From G965198795 sp965198795 (GTDB taxonomy: Bacteria > Pseudomonadota > Alphaproteobacteria > Rhodospirillales > Casp-alpha2), in assembly GCA_965198795.1 (NCBI GenBank), contig OZ240674.1, positions 2,790,001 through 2,854,000 of the forward strand: a stretch of DNA of 64,000 nucleotides. Direction: 5' to 3'. The notes beneath the pieces were generated by a model. It saw nothing but the letters and a program-made list of their open reading frames with translations, ran no database searches and was not told the DNA's origin. Below, one piece after another: positions 59,736 to 64,000 of this stretch. The position numbers were made by a program, and so were the translations under genes. The stretch's first letter is position 1; every line of letters starts with the position of its first letter.

Positions 59736-61151
59736 ATGGATGACGTTCAGATTGATACTCTTCTAAAGCGGCTTCGCGCCATCGTCGGCGACGCTCATGT
59801 ATTGACCAGCGCCGGAGACCTCGAACCCTATGTGACCGAATGGCGGGGCCTATGGCGCGGAGAAACCCTCGCCGCCGTGCGCCCGGCCGATACGGAACAG
59901 GTCGCGGCCGTTTGCAGGCTCTGCTTTGAAACCAACACCCCCATCTTCCCCCAAGGCGGCAATACGGGCCTTGTGGGGGGCGGCGTGCCCCACGGCGGGA
60001 TCGTGCTCTCCACACGCCGGCTGAACAGGGTGCGCGATGTGGATACGGTCAATGACACCATGACGGTGGAGGCTGGCTGTATCCTCGCGGACATCCAGAC
60101 CAAGGCTGATGATCTAGGCAAGTTGTTTCCTTTGAGTCTCGCGGCGGAAGGCAGTTGCTCCATCGGCGGTAATTTATCGACCAATGCGGGCGGCGTGCAG
60201 GTCTTGCGCTATGGCAACGCCCGCGACCTTGTTATGGGCCTGGAAGTGGTGCTCGCGGGCGGGCGCGTCTGGGACGGCCTCCGCGGACTCCGGAAAGACA
60301 ACACCGGCTATGACATGAAACATTTGTTCATGGGCGCGGAAGGCACGCTGGGCGTCATCACGGCGGCCGTGTTGAAACTTTATCCGAAACCGGAAACCCG
60401 AACGACGGCCATGGCCGCAGGCGCGGACGTCAACGCCATGCAAGGGTTGTTCACCCGCTTGAAGGCCAAGGCGCAGGACGCGCTCACCACATTCGAATTC
60501 GCCAACCGGTCGAGCTTCCAGACCTCGATTGATCATATGGAATATTGCTCCGATCCATTCCAGGGCCGGCATGGCTGCTACGCCCTGATGGAACTGTCGG
60601 GTGACGGCGGCGCCTTCATGCCGGTTTTGGAAGCGGCCCTTGAAGACGGCTTGATCGAAGACGCCGTCATCGCGGAGAGCGAGACCCAGGCTCAAGCGCT
60701 CTGGCGAATCCGCGAGAGCATACCGGAAGCTCAAGGCTTCGAGGGGGCGAGCATCAAGCACGACGTGTCGGTGCCCGTGTCGTCCCTGCCCGATTTCATC
60801 GCCCGGGCGACGGGCGAGGTCGAGGCCGCCATGCCGGGTGTCCGCGTCATGGCCTTCGGCCATATGGGCGACGGCAACGTGCACTACAATCTGACCCAGC
60901 CGAAAAATATGGACAAAGCCGCGTTTCTCGCGCGCTGGGACGAGATGAACGAGCGCGTGCATAAAATCGCCGTCGATATGCGCGGGAGTTTCTCGGCCGA
61001 ACACGGTGTCGGCGAATTGAAGGTTCACGCGCTCGAAGCGTTCAAATCGCCAGTGGAAATCGAGATGATGCGCTCGATCAAATCGGCGCTCGACCCCGCC
61101 AACATCATGAACCCGGGCAAGGTCGTGCCCGAGTCCGAGAACATCCAATAA
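59736..61151 (+). CDS. FAD-linked oxidase (D-2-hydroxyacid dehydrogenase / GlcD type)
   Basis: 471 residues. FAD-binding signatures are FPQGGNTGLVGGGVPHGG, SLAAEGSCSIGGNLSTNAGG and GLEVVLAGGRVWDG. The C-terminal FAD-oxidase domain has VMAFGHMGDGNVHYNLTQPK and SAEHGVGELKV. The family oxidises D-lactate, D-2-hydroxyglutarate or glycolate. The length and motif set favour D-2-hydroxyglutarate dehydrogenase, but that is inference. Confidence 0.92.
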   Translation: MDDVQIDTLLKRLRAIVGDAHVLTSAGDLEPYVTEWRGLWRGETLAAVRPADTEQVAAVCRLCFETNTPIFPQGGNTGLVGGGVPHGGIVLSTRRLNRVRDVDTVNDTMTVEAGCILADIQTKADDLGKLFPLSLAAEGSCSIGGNLSTNAGGVQVLRYGNARDLVMGLEVVLAGGRVWDGLRGLRKDNTGYDMKHLFMGAEGTLGVITAAVLKLYPKPETRTTAMAAGADVNAMQGLFTRLKAKAQDALTTFEFANRSSFQTSIDHMEYCSDPFQGRHGCYALMELSGDGGAFMPVLEAALEDGLIEDAVIAESETQAQALWRIRESIPEAQGFEGASIKHDVSVPVSSLPDFIARATGEVEAAMPGVRVMAFGHMGDGNVHYNLTQPKNMDKAAFLARWDEMNERVHKIAVDMRGSFSAEHGVGELKVHALEAFKSPVEIEMMRSIKSALDPANIMNPGKVVPESENIQ

Positions 61152-61224
61152 TTACTCAAACCATAATATTGGACTTAAAATTCAAACCATATCGCACAAA
61201 TCCTTTTTAATCACCCTGGTTATA

Positions 61225-61647
61225 ATGAGCTTTCTACAAAGCTCTATTTTGTTCTTTGGCGATGTCGTGGATGGGGCGTCTTTCGGTCGAGCAAAAGCCT
61301 TGATCATTGGTATCTGGATCGCCGTTTGTACAATGACTGCGGCGTTTTTCGCCGAAGATACCGAGAAAGTGGGAAACCTGTCCGCCGTGACCTCTCTTGT
61401 CTTGCTGTCAATTTCAGCAATTACCGGTTTTGCCGGGATATACAGGGTATCTTGTCTTCAACAGAACGGCATGGCAACTTGCGCCGACCATTTAGACGCG
61501 CTTTATTTTTCCATCGTGACTTGGACAACGCTTGGTTACGGAGACTTCAGTCCCCCACCCGATATTCGCTTGGTCGCGGCGCTCGAAGCCATACTGGGAT
61601 TCACGGCTTTTGGCTTGCTGATCGGTATAGCAATTCGTCGAACATAA
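61225..61647 (+). CDS. Two-pore-type potassium channel protein
   Basis: 140 residues. Hydrophobic helices occur near 22-42 and 50-70, then the pore loop HLDALYFSIVTWTTLGYGDF and a last helix LEAILGFTAFGLLIGIAI. The selectivity filter is TLGYGD. No cytoplasmic RCK domain is present. The flanking DNA and the codon use are more AT-rich than the neighbours, which suggests acquisition by transfer. Confidence 0.85.
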   Translation: MSFLQSSILFFGDVVDGASFGRAKALIIGIWIAVCTMTAAFFAEDTEKVGNLSAVTSLVLLSISAITGFAGIYRVSCLQQNGMATCADHLDALYFSIVTWTTLGYGDFSPPPDIRLVAALEAILGFTAFGLLIGIAIRRT

Positions 61648-61685
61648 CCCGAAGCAAGGTCGATCAACGATTAAAGAGGATTAAT

Positions 61686-61841
61686 TTACTTAAAGACGCC
61701 GCCAAGCAGCAAGAGGGATCCGATTGCGGGACCCAAAATAGCGAGCACGAGCAAAACAGCCCTCAATTCCGTCCGAAATGGATGAGCTTCATCCACCAAA
61801 TACGGAACACGGTTTGTAACAAAGGATGCAAACGCGCCCAT
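61686..61841 (-). CDS. Small membrane protein, uncertain
   Basis: 51 residues: MGAFASFVTNRVPYLVDEAH then FRTELRAVLLVLAILGPAIG and a short end, with one membrane segment. The ATG has an AAAGG site nine bases upstream. It lies in AT-rich DNA with the channel gene. It may be real but has no recognisable family. Confidence 0.35.
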   Translation of the reverse strand: MGAFASFVTNRVPYLVDEAHPFRTELRAVLLVLAILGPAIGSLLLLGGVFK

Positions 61842-61883
61842 AACAAATACCCTTTCGCTTGATACAATGTATACCATTCGATC

Positions 61884-62246
61884 CTAATTTTCCAGCGTGT
61901 GGTTCTTCTCCAACGCCTCCCGTTGCGCGGCCCGGAACCCGACGATCACTTGCCCGCCCGCCTGGAACACCGGGCGCTTGATCAGGGTCGGGCGCTCGGC
62001 CATCAAGTCGATCGCTTTCGCTTCATCGACGGCGGTTTTCACGTCGTCAGACAAACCGCGCCATGTGGTGGAGGATTTGTTCAACAAAGTCTCCCACCCG
62101 ACAGCCGCCGCCCACCCAGCCAAGAGTTCCGCCGTCACGCCGTCGGCGCGGACGTCTCTCTGCTCGAACGGAATGTTTTTCCGCGTCAGCCACTCTCGCG
62201 CTTTTTTACAGGTGTCACAGGTCTTCAGGCCCCAAAACGTCAGCAT
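61884..62246 (-). CDS. ArsC/Spx-family thioredoxin-fold protein
   Basis: 120 residues. The CxxC active-site motif is in GLKTCDTCKKAREWL, followed by PFEQRDVRADG and the family-typical RPTLIKRPVF. Members include arsenate reductases and Spx/MgsR-type proteins. The lack of other ars genes makes arsenate reduction unproven. Confidence 0.88.
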   Translation of the reverse strand: MLTFWGLKTCDTCKKAREWLTRKNIPFEQRDVRADGVTAELLAGWAAAVGWETLLNKSSTTWRGLSDDVKTAVDEAKAIDLMAERPTLIKRPVFQAGGQVIVGFRAAQREALEKNHTLEN

Positions 62247-62332
62247 GGTCTCTCCCGGGTTGATGGTTTATTTAACGGCGCCGCGCGACTATATCTCCCG
62301 ACCCGCCCTAGTTCGCAACGAAGGTTATTGAA

Positions 62333-63106
62333 ATGCTCGCCGTTTTGTCCCCCGCCAAGAAGCTCGATTTCGAAACACCCGTGGAAATCTCCAATCATTC
62401 GGAACCCGCGTTCATGACCGAAATCAAAACGCTGGTGGACACGGCCCAGAAGCTCGGCGCCGCGGATCTTAAGCGGCTGATGAGTATTTCCGATAAGCTC
62501 GCCGAGCTCAACCGCGACCGGTTCAAGTCCTTCGATACGCCGTTCACGCTGGGCAACGCCAAGCAGGCCGCCCTCGTCTTCAACGGCGACACCTATTCGG
62601 GCTTGCGAGCCCGTGAGTTGAGCGCGGAGCAACTGGACTACGCCCAAAACCATGTGCGAATCCTGTCCGGTCTTTACGGCGTGCTGCGGCCGCTTGATTT
62701 GATGCAGCCCTATCGTCTGGAAATGGGCGTCAAGTTCAAGAATCCGGAAGGCGAGGACCTTTATGATTTCTGGCGAAGCCGCATCGCGCCGGAACTGAAC
62801 GGCGCCCTTGAAGGGCATGATCAACGCGTCATCGTCAATTGCGCGTCCAATGAATACTTCAAGGCCATCGACACGGCCGCCCTGGACGCCCGGGTGATCA
62901 CGCCGGTGTTCAAGGAAATCAAGGACGGCGCCGCCAAGGTGATCGGCATGTTCGCCAAGAAAGCCCGGGGCGCCATGGCGCGCCATATGGTAGAGCGCCG
63001 GATCGAAACGCCGGAAGGGTTAAAGTCGTTTGACGCGGACGGCTATCAATTCCAGGCCGGTCTATCCGACCAGACGACATTCGTCTTTACCCGCGAACGG
63101 AATTAG
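62333..63106 (+). CDS. yaaA: Peroxide stress protein YaaA
   Basis: 257 residues of the YaaA/DUF328 family. MLAVLSPAKKLDFETPV, FNGDTYSGLRARELS, YGVLRPLDLMQPYRLEMG and VNCASNEYFKAID are the family's conserved blocks. In E. coli YaaA lowers free iron during peroxide stress and binds DNA. It is monocistronic and divergent from the ArsC-like gene. Confidence 0.95.
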   Translation: MLAVLSPAKKLDFETPVEISNHSEPAFMTEIKTLVDTAQKLGAADLKRLMSISDKLAELNRDRFKSFDTPFTLGNAKQAALVFNGDTYSGLRARELSAEQLDYAQNHVRILSGLYGVLRPLDLMQPYRLEMGVKFKNPEGEDLYDFWRSRIAPELNGALEGHDQRVIVNCASNEYFKAIDTAALDARVITPVFKEIKDGAAKVIGMFAKKARGAMARHMVERRIETPEGLKSFDADGYQFQAGLSDQTTFVFTRERN

Positions 63107-63214
63107 CCCGGATTGCTTTTCCGGCAAGAAACGCCAGACGCGAAGCGCCGCTTTCTCGCAAGGATCGGCGGAGGCGAGTAAACGGACAGCCCAATCGGTT
63201 TTAGGGAGGTTTTC

Positions 63215-64000
63215 ATGAAAAAGGTTTTGATCGGTCTCGGAGCCGTCCTTGTCCTCACCATCGGCGGCGTGGTGTTCCTCTACTCCAACCTGGGCGGCGT
63301 CATCAAGGAAGCCGTCCAGAAATTCGGTTCCGAGGCGGCGCAAGCTACGGTCCGGTTGAATAGCGTCGATCTGGATCCGGCGACGGGCAAGGCGGCGATC
63401 AATGGGTTCATCGTCGGCAACCCGGCGGGCTTTAGGACCGAAAGCGCCTTTGAATTGGGTTCCATCGCCGTTCAAATCGACACGGCGTCCCTGAACAGCG
63501 ACGTCGTAGTCATCAATTCCATCGCCATTATGAATCCGAAAATCACCTATGAGTTGAGCAGCGGCGGCTCCAATGTGGACGTCATCAAAGCAAATGTGGA
63601 CTCCTACGCCAAGCAATTCCGCGCGCCCGGCGGCGGCGGACCGCCGTCTTCGCCGGAAGGCGGCGCTGAGACAAAGATCGTCATCGACAAGCTGACAATC
63701 ACGGGCGGCCGGGTGAACGTGTCGGCTGGATTCCTGCGTGGCGAGACGCTGGGTTCCGCCTTGCCGGACCTGACGATAACCGGCATTGGCAGGGACAGCG
63801 GCGGCGCGAGCCCGGCGGAAGTCATCAAGTCCGTGATTGACGGGATGACCTCGAACGTCGGCTCGGTCATCTCGGGCTTGAACTTGGACGGCCTCGCGAA
63901 AGAAGCGGCCGGCAAGGCGCGGCGGGCTGTCGAAGGGACCGTTTCCGGCTCTCAAGACGCGCTTAAATCCGCCGTGGAGGACGCCGGAGGCGCCGCGTCC
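63215..64000 (+). CDS. AsmA/DUF748-like membrane-anchored protein, runs off window
   Basis: 262 codons are visible with no stop. An N-terminal anchor (KKVLIGLGAVLVLTIGGVVF) is followed by beta-rich sequence (VRLNSVDLDPATGKAAINGF, INSIAIMNPKITYEL, IDKLTITGGRVNVSAGFLRG), in the style of AsmA-like envelope proteins that bridge or tether in the periplasm. A ribosome site AGGGAGG lies before the ATG. The family assignment is by general pattern only. Confidence 0.7.
   Translation, partial: MKKVLIGLGAVLVLTIGGVVFLYSNLGGVIKEAVQKFGSEAAQATVRLNSVDLDPATGKAAINGFIVGNPAGFRTESAFELGSIAVQIDTASLNSDVVVINSIAIMNPKITYELSSGGSNVDVIKANVDSYAKQFRAPGGGGPPSSPEGGAETKIVIDKLTITGGRVNVSAGFLRGETLGSALPDLTITGIGRDSGGASPAEVIKSVIDGMTSNVGSVISGLNLDGLAKEAAGKARRAVEGTVSGSQDALKSAVEDAGGAAS

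Noticed and set aside
1..64000. CRISPR arrays, tRNA or rRNA genes
   Set aside because: No regularly spaced direct repeats, no tRNA-like cloverleaf with a GTTCGAATC-type arm, and no rRNA segments were seen on either strand.

Overview
The window comes from a high-GC alphaproteobacterium that carries genes for anoxygenic photosynthesis. It was probably a purple non-sulfur or aerobic anoxygenic phototroph, and a Rhodospirillales-type lineage would fit. This is inferred from gene content and order, not from a search. It holds a large part of a photosynthesis gene cluster in canonical order, with the oxygen-dependent cyclase gene acsF and no bchE. Neither pufLM nor bchCXYZ nor crt genes are present, so the reaction-centre core and carotenoid genes must lie elsewhere.

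Region 1 (1-8645) is metabolic: a partial FAH-family hydrolase, a JmjC/cupin hydroxylase, a probable D-glutamate catabolism pair (dgcN-dgcA), an acyl-CoA dehydrogenase / MaoC-type hydratase / CoA-transferase operon, and a lytic transglycosylase. Region 2 (8645-13660) is a gene-poor kilobase holding one well-delimited small-RNA candidate, then a remnant of a Mu-like prophage (gpF, small ORF, DUF935 portal, terminase). The 5' end of the terminase gene has been replaced in frame by the start of an IS1595-family transposase.

Region 3 (13767-39600) is the photosynthesis cluster. A leftward superoperon runs bchF-bchN-bchB-bchH-bchL-bchM-lhaA-puhA-puhB-puhC-acsF-puhE-hemA, with many start/stop overlaps. 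Rightward from the same control region run ppaA(aerR)-ppsR-bchG-bch2-bchP-tspO. Converging on tspO is a leftward LH2 operon: pucB-pucA-(unknown protein with FGLPxL repeats)-pucC-(divergent peptide deformylase). PpsR-type sites (TGT-N12-ACA and one-mismatch forms) sit on sigma70-like promoters upstream of bchF/ppaA, bchG and pucB. The bchF/ppaA region is a near-perfect 34-bp inverted repeat from which two divergent promoters point outward. The LH2 alpha subunit has Phe-Phe at positions 44-45, which predicts a blue-shifted (B800-820-like) antenna.

Region 4 (39600-40470) is a graveyard of mobile and defence DNA: a decayed fragment resembling the N-terminus of DndC, an IS5-like transposase start, and an IS1595 transposase end with its terminal repeat. 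Region 5 (40471-64000) is mostly housekeeping and metabolism: lipoprotein, PrpF, GreB, nuclease, GNAT, SPOR/TPR lipoprotein, CoA transferase, cyclase, HolC, PepA, the AmmeMemoRadiSam set with a class II aldolase, CysQ, Sua5/YrdC, MFS plus AraC, FAD oxidase, K+ channel, ArsC-like, YaaA and an AsmA-like protein. It also contains several copies of a palindromic intergenic repeat and one unassigned structured-RNA candidate (43674-43835).
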